DNA of 9,915 nucleotides, from contig CAZEDW010000069.1 of the NCBI GenBank assembly GCA_964510955.1, positions 1 through 9,915 on the forward strand. Direction: 5' to 3'. The notes under the pieces are model-generated. The model ran no database searches, had not been told where the DNA came from, and was given only the letters and a program-made list of their open reading frames with translations. Position numbers and translations under genes: made by a program. This document shows, piece by piece, positions 1 to 5,642 of this stretch (positions are counted from its first letter, which is position 1; each line of letters starts with the position of its first letter). Origin of the DNA: JAFLCM01 sp964510955 (lineage in GTDB: Bacteria > Planctomycetota > Phycisphaerae > Phycisphaerales > UBA1924).

Positions 1-367
1 TCCATGCACGCTCAGCAATCCGCAATCGCCGTGCCATACTGTTAGAGGCTCTAAGTGTGCCGGGCCAGAAGAACACCCGGTGATTGAGCTCCTGGATCAC
101 GTCCTCGAGCGACCATCCTCCCTGAAGCGCCATGTTCCCACCATGCAGCGGGCGTTGGTCGCGCAAGTGCACGGTCTCGGTTCCGACACAGATTTCGACA
201 CCCTCCGCGCGGCGCTCACGCAGCAACTCCGTCCGACCACCGTCCTTGAGCGTGGCCGAGGCAGGGCAAAGAAGCCCATCCCGAACAATGCGCGAGACGT
301 TGACCGTCGCCGTCAGGTGAAACAGGCAAGGCCGCAGCTTGGAAAAGCGATCAAGAGTGAACGGCAT
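1..367 (-). CDS. DUF7002-like protein, C-terminus cut off by the window edge
   Basis: An open frame on the minus strand starts at ATG 367-365 and is still open at base 1, giving 122 readable residues. A GGAGG sits 5 to 6 nt upstream of the ATG, and no alternative in-frame start was found just upstream, so the start is well supported. Visible blocks are LFHLT at 15-19, followed by I27 and DGLL at 30-33; a central stretch with LLRERR at 48-53; HLRDQRPLHGGNMAL at 67-81; GGWSLEDV at 83-90; and RVFFWPG at 97-103. From memory these match a family of uncharacterised bacterial proteins now called DUF7002 (Leu-Arg-Asp-Gln, Gly-Gly-Trp and Phe-Phe-Trp-Pro-Gly motifs). The function is unknown. The N-terminal L-[FY]-H-[LI]-T...I...GLL pattern resembles the first strand and helix of ADP-ribosyltransferase-fold proteins such as DarT and KptA; that link is inference. 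It is transcribed divergently from the toxin-antitoxin pair, with 169 nt between them. Confidence 0.75.
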   Translation of the reverse strand, partial: MPFTLDRFSKLRPCLFHLTATVNVSRIVRDGLLCPASATLKDGGRTELLRERRAEGVEICVGTETVHLRDQRPLHGGNMALQGGWSLEDVIQELNHRVFFWPGTLRASNSMARRLRIAERAW

Positions 368-521
368 GACGCCTCCGGTGTGACCCCGCCTCCTTCGTTT
401 CGCGGCCCTGAAGATGAAGAAACGGGATTGTGCGGGGACGCGTGCTCCGCTTCACGATTCTGTTCATTGCGTTGCTCCCAACCAAGCGGCACGACGTCCC
501 GATGCCTGCGCCTCGGCCCGC

Positions 522-527
522 TATGAT
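522..527 (+). promoter_or_regulatory. Possible -10 box (TATGAT) of the toxin-antitoxin pair
   Basis: TATGAT differs from the sigma70 consensus TATAAT at one base and lies only 9 nt before the ATG at 537. If used, the transcript would start at or within a few bases of the start codon, so the mRNA would be leaderless or nearly so. This fits the absence of a Shine-Dalgarno sequence before the antitoxin. No convincing -35 element is seen at the usual distance. Confidence 0.4.
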
Positions 528-536
528 AAACCTGTC

Positions 537-785
537 ATGTGCCTTCACATTCCCGATGACATCCTCAAGTCGGCGGGCCTGACCGAGCGCGAGGCGCTCG
601 TTGAGATTGCTTGTCGGTTGTTTGATGCGGAGAAGCTCGCCAAGTCGGACGCGGCGCGCCTTTGCGGGCTGGAGCGGGTCGAGTTTGAAGAGGAGCTCTA
701 CAATCGCGGGCTGGCGGTGTATCACACGTCGCTGGAGGAATACGAGATGGACAGGTGGATCATCAATCAGCCCAAGGTCGGCTGA
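537..785 (+). CDS. UPF0175 family antitoxin
   Basis: This 82-residue protein matches the UPF0175 (COG2886) family, the predicted DNA-binding antitoxin partner of DUF3368/PIN toxins. The N-terminal part reads as the family's usual IPDDILKSAGLTE (5-17), followed by an amphipathic helix (about 18-35). A helix-turn-helix-like segment follows at about 36-53 (KSDAARLCGLERVEFEEEL), and then the typical RGLAVYHTSLEEYEMD tail (57-72). By family analogy it would neutralise the downstream toxin and repress its own promoter. The frame is open back to an ATG at 414, but the extra 41 residues are unlike the family, and 537 gives a protein of family length with its expected N-terminus. No clear ribosome-binding site precedes ATG 537; a TATGAT box 9 nt upstream suggests near-leaderless expression. 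Its stop is 3 nt from the next ATG, so the two genes are almost certainly co-transcribed. Confidence 0.85.
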   Translation: MCLHIPDDILKSAGLTEREALVEIACRLFDAEKLAKSDAARLCGLERVEFEEELYNRGLAVYHTSLEEYEMDRWIINQPKVG

Positions 786-788
786 GGC

Positions 789-1277
789 ATGATCGTCGTG
801 TGTGATACGTCTCCGCTTCGCGCGCTGCAGGCGGTAGAACGTCTCGACCTGATCTCACATCTATACGGCAGGGCCCTTATCCCTCCCGCGGTGGTTGCTG
901 AGTTGGCGGTGCATACTCGCCACTTGGCCCCACTGTCGGTATCGGCGGTCATGGGCCTCGAAGTGCGTCAGCCGACCGTCGAGTCACTCGTGCGGCTTGG
1001 CCCCCTGAGTCTTGGACGTGGGGAAACCGATGCACTTGCGCTGGCGTTGGATGTTCGCGCCGAACTGGTGCTCCTCGACGATCTTCCCGCCAGAAAGGCG
1101 GCGCTCCGTCTCGGGCTGAAGCCAACCGGCGTGCTCGCGATGCTCGGGCAAGCCAAGGGTGCCGGTTTGGTCGATGCTGTCGAACCGCTCCTGTGCCGTC
1201 TGGAAGTCGCCATCCGTTTCCGAATCGGAAAGGAACTGCGAACTCGGCTTCTGCGAGATGTGGGCGAGAGCGGCTAG
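789..1277 (+). CDS. DUF3368 PIN-domain toxin (putative RNase)
   Basis: This 162-residue protein is a PIN-like domain of the DUF3368 (COG2405) type, predicted to be a Mg2+-dependent ribonuclease toxin. Acidic residues expected for a PIN active site are present in order: D6 in VVCDTSPL (3-10), E38 in PPAVVAEL (32-39), E79 and D81 in LGRGETDALALA (75-86), and D97/D98 in LVLLDDLPAR (93-102). KPTGVLAML (111-119) is the conserved segment that follows in this family. The length is normal and all acidic positions are intact, so the toxin looks functional. It starts 3 nt after the antitoxin stop; the only Shine-Dalgarno-like bases are GAGG overlapping that gap, so translational coupling is likely. The last 25 residues (about 138-162) are basic. 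The target RNA cannot be read from the sequence. Third codon positions are visibly less GC-biased than in the genes right of 2637, consistent with acquired DNA. Confidence 0.85.
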   Translation: MIVVCDTSPLRALQAVERLDLISHLYGRALIPPAVVAELAVHTRHLAPLSVSAVMGLEVRQPTVESLVRLGPLSLGRGETDALALALDVRAELVLLDDLPARKAALRLGLKPTGVLAMLGQAKGAGLVDAVEPLLCRLEVAIRFRIGKELRTRLLRDVGESG

Positions 1278-1294
1278 CGATTCGAATACCCGCC

Positions 1295-1313
1295 GTGCCC
1301 CGCTCACGGGCAC
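1295..1313. terminator. Inverted repeat at convergent junction, possible bidirectional terminator
   Basis: GTGCCC (1295-1300) and GGGCAC (1308-1313) can form a 6-bp stem with a 7-nt loop. The loop contains the stop codon of the minus-strand dockerin gene (1304-1306), and the DUF3368 stop lies 18 nt away on the other side. There is no T run on either side, so this is not a classic intrinsic terminator. Confidence 0.3.
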
Positions 1314-2017
1314 ACCAACCCGAACCTCCCCAACATCGCGCTCAAGTCCGCCGTGTTGATGAACGCGTCGCCGTCGGCGTCGCCCTGGGTGAACGGCGCC
1401 ACGGCGTGGCCGAAGTGCGCCAGCAGGGCGCTCAGGTCGGCGGTGTTGACCACATGATCGGCGTTGACGTCCGATGGGCACGCGGGCGGCGCGACCGCCG
1501 TAAAGGACAGCCCCGTGTTTACCGAGGGCCAGTACGCGTCGTATTCGCCGTCGGCGGACATGCCGGTGGTCGCGGTGCCGCCCTGGTATTGATAGGTTTC
1601 GCCCCAGTTGAAGAACAGGTAGACCACGCTCGAGGCGTCGACCATCTCAAGGTTCTGGTAGATGCCCGACATGCTGCGGTTGGTGATGTTGAATCCCAGC
1701 ACGTTGGGCTGGGTGCTGTACTCGAACGCCCCCACGGGGTGAGACCGCGAGAACATGTGCGGGATCATCACGTAGGGGTTGCTGGGGCTGGCGGTGATCC
1801 CCACGTTGGCGGGCACGCTGAAGAACAGCACTTTCGTCGGCGTGACCTCGTGGGCGTTGCCGTCGGCGTCAATGGCCAGGCCGATGAGGCGGCCTGAGAT
1901 GGACTGGCCGGAATAGGACATGTGGAAATCGAAGTCCATGGTCGCGGCGGCGCCGCTGAGCGCGAGCGCGCAGGAGGCGAGGGCCGCTACGCCGAGCAGA
2001 AGGGCGGGCGTCTTCAT
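1304..2017 (-). CDS. Secreted protein with C-terminal GC-type dockerin repeats
   Basis: This 237-residue exported protein has an N-terminal signal sequence: K2, a hydrophobic core at about 5-21, and likely cleavage after AAA at 23-25. An LASC at 13-16 also fits a lipobox, but the hydrophobic stretch runs on past C16, so signal peptidase I processing seems more likely. The middle (about 27-177) is rich in beta-forming, aromatic and Gly/Ser residues and I do not recognise a known domain. The C-terminus carries two dockerin-like calcium loops: D183, N185, D187, N191, D194, and D213, D215, D217, N221, D224. Each is followed by the same TADLSA(L/M)L helix. C180 and C236 bracket the pair and could form a disulfide, which is the hallmark of the GC-type dockerin tail common in planctomycetes. 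The tail probably anchors or displays the protein, but the partner is unknown. A GGAGA lies 6 nt before ATG 2017, and a promoter is visible upstream. Confidence 0.85.
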   Translation of the reverse strand: MKTPALLLGVAALASCALALSGAAATMDFDFHMSYSGQSISGRLIGLAIDADGNAHEVTPTKVLFFSVPANVGITASPSNPYVMIPHMFSRSHPVGAFEYSTQPNVLGFNITNRSMSGIYQNLEMVDASSVVYLFFNWGETYQYQGGTATTGMSADGEYDAYWPSVNTGLSFTAVAPPACPSDVNADHVVNTADLSALLAHFGHAVAPFTQGDADGDAFINTADLSAMLGRFGLVCP

Positions 2018-2065
2018 GGTGTGTCTCCGATCACCCCGGGTGGTGCGGGTGTGCGAACATGGGTT

Positions 2066-2093
2066 AGCGTAACGATGCCCTGGGTTCAGTCAA
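2066..2093 (-). promoter_or_regulatory. Likely sigma70 promoter of the dockerin-protein gene
   Basis: On the minus strand TTGACT (2093-2088) is followed after 16 nt by TACGCT (2071-2066). The -35 box matches the consensus at five of six bases and the -10 box keeps the key T1, A2 and T6. Transcription would begin near 2059, leaving a 5' leader of about 40 nt before the ribosome-binding site and ATG at 2017. Confidence 0.5.
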
Positions 2094-2376
2094 TTGCTTG
2101 CCGGAGCGATTGCATGAGGAATACGAGTGGCGCCTCGAAGTTGGCAGTTGCCAGCCGATTCCTGCGCGACAGCAGCCAGCGGCGATTCGGCGTTGGTGTG
2201 CCGATTCAGGCGCACGCTTGCCGGTTCCTTGAAGCGGCTCGCGTTGAGTTGTTGGACATTGTCTTGGAGGAGCCGCGCGCCGGAGCGGCCTGGCCGGTAT
2301 TGGGTCAACCTCGCGATGCAGATCTGGCCGAAGGCCAACGTATCGACTGTGTGTTAGACCGGGGTGTGTGGGCGGT

Positions 2377-2452
2377 GTGCCGAATCGGGGCGACGATCCT
2401 CGGGAACATGAGGAACGTGTGCTTTGGAAGGCGGGAGTGCACGATTCGGCAC
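2377..2452. repeat. 11-bp inverted repeat with 54-nt spacer
   Basis: GTGCCGAATCG (2377-2387) and CGATTCGGCAC (2442-2452) are perfect inverted copies. GGCACG (2448-2453) can alternatively pair with CGTGCC (2468-2473), so mutually exclusive RNA folds are possible. It may be a protein-binding pair or an RNA stem. Confidence 0.5.
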
Positions 2453-2481
2453 GGAATCACGAGACAGCGTGCCGCTCCGCG

Positions 2482-2514
2482 CGGCTCCGGGAGGTCGATC
2501 AGGTTCCGGAGCCG
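2482..2514. repeat. Strong GC hairpin, 9-bp perfect stem
   Basis: CGGCTCCGG (2482-2490) pairs perfectly with CCGGAGCCG (2506-2514). A G-T and an A-T pair inside can lengthen the stem to 11 bp with an 11-nt loop. It lies about 120 nt upstream of the SurA-like gene start and is not followed by a T run in either direction, so it is a structural element of unknown role, perhaps part of a 5' leader. Confidence 0.5.
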
Positions 2515-2636
2515 ACCCGAAACTCGAATCCCATGCCTCCAACCCCATGACCCCGCCTCCCAAATACACCCGCACTGGCCGCCGCCGCTCCGATAGCATG
2601 ATGCTTGAATCGCCGGACCGCCAACTGGAGCGCCCC

Positions 2637-4076
2637 ATGGACGGACACAGCACCCGACGCCTCGCCGTGCACCCTGCTTGGATTGCTTGCGCACTTGCCG
2701 TGTTGTCGGGATGCTCCAGCTCGACGGGGGCGGGCGGGGCCGGCGCGGGGGTGAAGCGGGACCTCACGGCCGCGGACTTTGTGTCGGGGGCCGGGGCGGC
2801 CTCCGGCGCTGCCACGCCGGAGACGCCGGTGGTGGCGCGGCCGCAGGCGATTCCTGTGGAGAAGGCGAGTGAGGGCATCCGCGACGCGGTGGTGCTGGAC
2901 GGGCCCCCGGCCCCCCCGGCCCCCCCGGCGGCGGCGTCGGGCGCGACAGCGCCGCCCGGAGGCGCGCCGGCTTCTAGCGCTGCGGAGCCCGCCGGCTCCA
3001 TCACCTCGGCTCCCGGCCAGTCTGAGGGGGCGGGGTCGCGCGTGCTGGTGGTCGATGAGGTGGTCGGCCAGATTAACGGCAAGCCGATCTATGCGTCGGA
3101 CTTTCTCAAGGACATGGACGCGCGCCTGCGGGCCAACACGCTCAAGATGAAGCGTCCGGATTGGATCAAGGACACGTTCAACGCGGTGCGCGACAAGCTG
3201 CGCGACGAGATGCGGGACCAGCTTCTGCTCAGCGAGTTCAACACCGGCCTGAAGCCCGAGCAGAAGCCCGGGGTGGCGGCGTTCTTCACCAAGGTGCAGG
3301 AGGATCTCCGCTCGGGGGCGCGCGGGTCCGAGACGCTGGCCGACCGGCGGCTGCTGGAGAGCGAGGGCAAGACGCTGCGCGAGAAGGCCCGCGACATCGC
3401 CGACCGGGCGTTCATCCAGGACCAGCTCCGGCGCATGGTGTTCGCGCGGGTGCAGGTGAGCCGGCGCGAGATCCGGCGGTATTTCGAGAACAACCCCAAC
3501 GAGTTCCGTCCGCCGCAGATGGCCGTGTTCCGGGTGATCCGGGTGCCCAGGTCGGACGCGGCGCGGATCGCGCGGGTGCAGAAGGCGCTGGCGTCGGGCG
3601 AGAGCTTCGCTGACGTCGCGCAGCGCGAGAGCGATTGGCGCAAGGACGCCGAGGAGGGGCGGTTCCTGCAGACGATCGAGTTCCGCGGCGACTATGCCAA
3701 GGCCGAGCTGTTCGGCGGCCCGCTGAACGACGCGGCGCACGGGCTGTCGGTTGGCCAGGTGTCGGGCCAGGTCGACCTGCCGGGGAGTTCGGGGGGCGCG
3801 TTCTGGCTCAAGCTCGAGTCGATCGAGTCTCCCCCCGCGGTCACGTTTTACGAGGCCCAGCTCGCCATCGAGAGCAAGCTGAAGAACGAGCGGTTCCGGG
3901 AGGAGCAGACGCGGTACTTTGAGAACCTGCTCCGGCGCTCGAGCGCGACGAACGTCGACAAGATGGCCCAGGAGATCACCGCGTTCGCGACGGACCGGTA
4001 CTGGGGCGAGGGGCGCGTGCAGCAGCCCGGAAGCGCACCGAACCCGCGTCCTTCCGGCGACGCGCCGGGGCAATGA
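2637..4076 (+). CDS. SurA/PpiC-like peptidyl-prolyl isomerase-family lipoprotein
   Basis: This 479-residue protein is probably a periplasmic or outer-membrane-anchored folding factor. After a short basic start (R7, R8), a hydrophobic segment leads to LSGC at 23-26, a good lipobox with C26 as the lipidated residue. A low-complexity Gly/Ala/Pro linker fills about 27-133. VDEVVGQINGKPIYASDFLKDM (139-160) is the typical opening of a SurA-type N-terminal chaperone domain, which continues as charged helices to about 290. The region 291-400 (MAVFRVIRV, ASGESFADVAQRESDW, GEGRFL-like EEGRFLQTIEF, GLSVGQVSGQVDL, AFWLKLESIES) matches a parvulin (PpiC-type) rotamase domain, though sequence is divergent and activity is not assured. 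A helical tail (403-450) follows. The frame is open upstream to 2424, but ATG 2637 has GGAG at 2627-2630, 6 nt away, and places the signal sequence correctly. It overlaps yraN by 4 nt (ATGA). Confidence 0.8.
   Translation: MDGHSTRRLAVHPAWIACALAVLSGCSSSTGAGGAGAGVKRDLTAADFVSGAGAASGAATPETPVVARPQAIPVEKASEGIRDAVVLDGPPAPPAPPAAASGATAPPGGAPASSAAEPAGSITSAPGQSEGAGSRVLVVDEVVGQINGKPIYASDFLKDMDARLRANTLKMKRPDWIKDTFNAVRDKLRDEMRDQLLLSEFNTGLKPEQKPGVAAFFTKVQEDLRSGARGSETLADRRLLESEGKTLREKARDIADRAFIQDQLRRMVFARVQVSRREIRRYFENNPNEFRPPQMAVFRVIRVPRSDAARIARVQKALASGESFADVAQRESDWRKDAEEGRFLQTIEFRGDYAKAELFGGPLNDAAHGLSVGQVSGQVDLPGSSGGAFWLKLESIESPPAVTFYEAQLAIESKLKNERFREEQTRYFENLLRRSSATNVDKMAQEITAFATDRYWGEGRVQQPGSAPNPRPSGDAPGQ
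2904..2928 (+). repeat. C-tract repeat in Pro/Ala linker of the SurA-like gene
   Basis: A C5 run (2904-2908) is followed by two C7 runs (2911-2917 and 2920-2926), each separated by GG, forming a 9-bp tandem repeat that encodes Pro-Ala-Pro units. The complementary strand carries closely spaced G5-G7 tracts able to form a G-quadruplex. Such tracts are prone to slippage and to sequencing error, but the frame is intact here. Confidence 0.6.
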
Positions 4077-4492
4077 TCCGGCGCTGGCGTGTGCTGTGGG
4101 CCCGCGTCTGGTGGGGAGACCCCGCCGAGGCGACGCTGGGGCGGCGCGGCGAGCGGGCCGCGGCGAAGCTCCTGCGCGGCAAGGGCTACCGACTGATCGC
4201 GCGGAACAAGCGGCTGCACGCCGGGGAAGCCGACCTCCTGATGTGGGCGCCGGATCGCGCGGCGGTGGTGCTGGTGGAGGTCAAGACGCGCATGGTCGAA
4301 CCCGGCAAGCCTCAGCCGCCGCCCGAGGCGAGCGTCCACGCGCACAAGCGGGCCAAGCTTGTGCAGTTGGCGGGGCTGCTATCGAGACAGCCGCGGTTCC
4401 GGGGCGTGCCGATGCGGATCGACGTTGTCGCGGTCGAGTGGCCGCGGACCGGCCGGCCGGTGCTGCGCCACTGGGTCGACGCGGTCCGGTAG
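4073..4492 (+). CDS. yraN: YraN family protein (UPF0102, PD-(D/E)XK-like fold)
   Basis: This 139-residue protein belongs to the YraN/UPF0102 family, predicted to be Holliday-junction-resolvase-like nucleases whose cellular role is not settled. The usual family order is clear: LGRRGERAAAKLL (22-34), GYRLIARNKR (38-47), GEADLLMW (51-58), VVLVEVKTR (65-73), K92 in the HKRAKL segment, and MRIDVVAVEW (114-123). The putative metal-binding set of the PD-(D/E)XK fold would be E27, D54, E69 and K71, and all are present. A somewhat longer N-terminus (about 20 residues before the LGRRGE motif, basic and Trp-rich) is normal variation. The ATG lies in an ATGA overlap with the stop of the upstream SurA-like gene, pointing to translational coupling and a shared transcript. 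It converges on the minus-strand gene ending at 4507, with 14 nt between stops. Confidence 0.9.
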   Translation: MIRRWRVLWARVWWGDPAEATLGRRGERAAAKLLRGKGYRLIARNKRLHAGEADLLMWAPDRAAVVLVEVKTRMVEPGKPQPPPEASVHAHKRAKLVQLAGLLSRQPRFRGVPMRIDVVAVEWPRTGRPVLRHWVDAVR

Positions 4493-4499
4493 CCGGGGC

Positions 4500-4513
4500 G
4501 GGGTGTTCACCCC
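4500..4513. terminator. Inverted repeat at convergent junction, possible terminator
   Basis: GGGGT (4500-4504) and ACCCC (4509-4513) form a short GC stem with a 4-nt loop just after yraN, and the repeat includes the stop codon (4507-4509) of the converging gene. There is no T run, so support is weak. Confidence 0.25.
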
Positions 4514-5574
4514 CCCACGCCGGACATGCGGAGCATCATCGAGGGCGACTCGCCCTGGCCGGTCCGCGCGCTGAGCAGGGCGGCCTCGCACATCGAGAGC
4601 ACACCGGCCCAGTCGATCGGCTCGAACAGGAGGCGCTGGTCGCGCTCGCGGCGGATCGCCTCGGCGATCACGCGCGAGGCATCGGCCCTGCGGCGCGGAG
4701 CGGACGCGGGGGGCTCGGCGCCGGCGGCCTCGGCGGGGTTGCCCAGCAGCTGGGTCTCGGCGTCGGTGAGCCGAAGCCCGCCGTTCTGGCCGATGACGGT
4801 CACCCCGCGGAACCACTCCGGGCCGCGGTCCGAGAGCGAGAGCGAAGCGGCGCGTGGGCCGTCGCTGCCGCCGAAGCGGAGGTTGGCGGTGAGATCGCCG
4901 CGCAGGCTCGTGAGCAGCTCGGGGGGGGCGGGGTGGATGCCGCCGACCGAGCCTGGCGGGACCAGGGTGCAGTCCACGCTTTCGGGGACTCCCAGCATGG
5001 CGTGCACGACGGCCATGGCGTCGACGAGTCGAGCGGCGAGCGAGCCGGAGCCGGGGGCCGAGCGCATGCTGACCAGCATGGTCCGCACCGGCCCGATCAC
5101 CGCCAGCGCTTCCCGCGCTTCGAGGAACACGGCGGACCGGCGGAGCAACGGGACCATGCCGATGCGGGCCTCGCCCGCGGGCTCCCAGATGTCCGTCCCC
5201 GCCGCCAGGTCGTGCAGCGATCCCGGGCAGGGCTCGAGCGAGAACAGCGACATCCCGCGCTTGCGGCAGTCGGCGAGCAGGCCGGGGTCATCGAGCACGC
5301 TGGGCGCGGTGCCCGGTCGCGAGCCCTGGTCACCGAGGCGGGAGAACACGAGCACCACCTCGCCCGCGCCTTCGGCCAGGCGGTGACGGACATCCCTGAA
5401 CACCCGCGCCTGGGCAAGCGCTCCGGCGCTGCCGGTCGCCGGCTGCGCCGCGGGCTGGCCGGCGGGGAAGCCCACGCTGACGGGCCGGAGCCCGGCGTGC
5501 TCGCACACGCTGGCCGCCAACTCAGCCTGCGACGGCTCGAGCCACAAGATGGCGTCGGCGGGGGCTCCGTTCAC
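4507..5574 (-). CDS. Gfo/Idh/MocA-like protein without a canonical Rossmann motif
   Basis: This is a 355-residue protein if translation starts at GTG 5574-5572. The C-terminal half resembles the C-terminal substrate domain of Gfo/Idh/MocA oxidoreductases: RLVDAMAVVHAMLGVPESV (182-200), a beta segment GDLTANLRF (226-234), GPEWFRGVTVIGQNGGLRLTD (251-271), and DWAGVLSMCEAALLSARTGQ (321-340) followed by ESP. The N-terminal third (ADAILWLEPSQAELAASVCEHAGL, 6-29) looks like a beta-alpha unit but has no GxGxxG nucleotide-binding loop, and the family's EKP motif is at best replaced by LEP around 113-115. Catalytic activity as an NAD(P)-dependent dehydrogenase is therefore doubtful. The start is uncertain: ATG 5652 or ATG 5628 would add Arg-rich residues unlike a folded domain, and the first would overlap the divergent gene. 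The ribosome-binding site is a weak G-rich stretch. Its partner is the QueC-like gene, divergent across 68 nt. Confidence 0.6.
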   Translation of the reverse strand: MNGAPADAILWLEPSQAELAASVCEHAGLRPVSVGFPAGQPAAQPATGSAGALAQARVFRDVRHRLAEGAGEVVLVFSRLGDQGSRPGTAPSVLDDPGLLADCRKRGMSLFSLEPCPGSLHDLAAGTDIWEPAGEARIGMVPLLRRSAVFLEAREALAVIGPVRTMLVSMRSAPGSGSLAARLVDAMAVVHAMLGVPESVDCTLVPPGSVGGIHPAPPELLTSLRGDLTANLRFGGSDGPRAASLSLSDRGPEWFRGVTVIGQNGGLRLTDAETQLLGNPAEAAGAEPPASAPRRRADASRVIAEAIRRERDQRLLFEPIDWAGVLSMCEAALLSARTGQGESPSMMLRMSGVGG

Positions 5575-5642
5575 GCATTGACGATACCCCCGATGGGGCG
5601 TGCGGGCGCGGGCCCTGTGGAGCCGCATGGCCGCGACCTCCG

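Larger units (their letters stand above)
2154..2612. repeat. Cluster of CGATTC(GGC) motifs in both orientations
   Basis: The 6-mer CGATTC occurs on the plus strand at 2156-2161, 2183-2188, 2202-2207 and 2442-2447, and as its complement GAATCG at 2382-2387 and 2607-2612. The 9-mer CGATTCGGC is exact at 2183-2191 and 2442-2450 and inverted at 2379-2387. GCCGATTC is shared at 2154-2161 and 2200-2207. Six copies in under 500 nt exceed chance expectation. The same 6-mer also appears elsewhere in the window (for example near 456, 1222 and 6857), so part of this may be background preference. Confidence 0.5.
2094..2636. other. Gene-free interval with short repeats
   Basis: No convincing gene is found in the 543 nt between the dockerin promoter and the SurA-like lipoprotein. 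Open frames exist on both strands, but their translations are Arg/Cys/Trp-rich, match no family I know, and lack ribosome-binding sites. The interval holds a short palindrome, TGGCA-GT-TGCCA (2142-2153), several CGATTCGGC-type repeats, a long-range 11-bp inverted repeat and a strong hairpin, each listed separately. It could contain an untranslated RNA, operators, or decayed coding sequence; the sequence alone does not decide. Confidence 0.5.

Noticed and set aside
80..526. Plus-strand open frame of 148 codons at the left end
   Set aside because: It lies antisense to the DUF7002-like gene, which has conserved motifs and a good ribosome-binding site; its own translation matches no family.
1276..1313. 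tRNA-like TTCGAAT loop after the DUF3368 gene
   Set aside because: The bases on either side (AGCGA and ACCCG) do not pair as a T-stem and no acceptor or anticodon arm is present.
2090..2338. Minus-strand open frame of 82 codons in the gene-free interval
   Set aside because: No Shine-Dalgarno sequence, no recognisable family, and it overlaps the dockerin promoter; decayed coding sequence cannot be excluded.
1922..2596. Plus-strand open frame of 224 codons over the gene-free interval
   Set aside because: Its start is antisense to the dockerin protein's signal sequence, there is no ribosome-binding site, and the composition looks non-coding.
2499..4073. Minus-strand open frame of 524 codons
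   Set aside because: It mirrors the SurA-like gene; the translation is Arg/His/Leu-rich, as expected from the antisense of a GC-rich gene.
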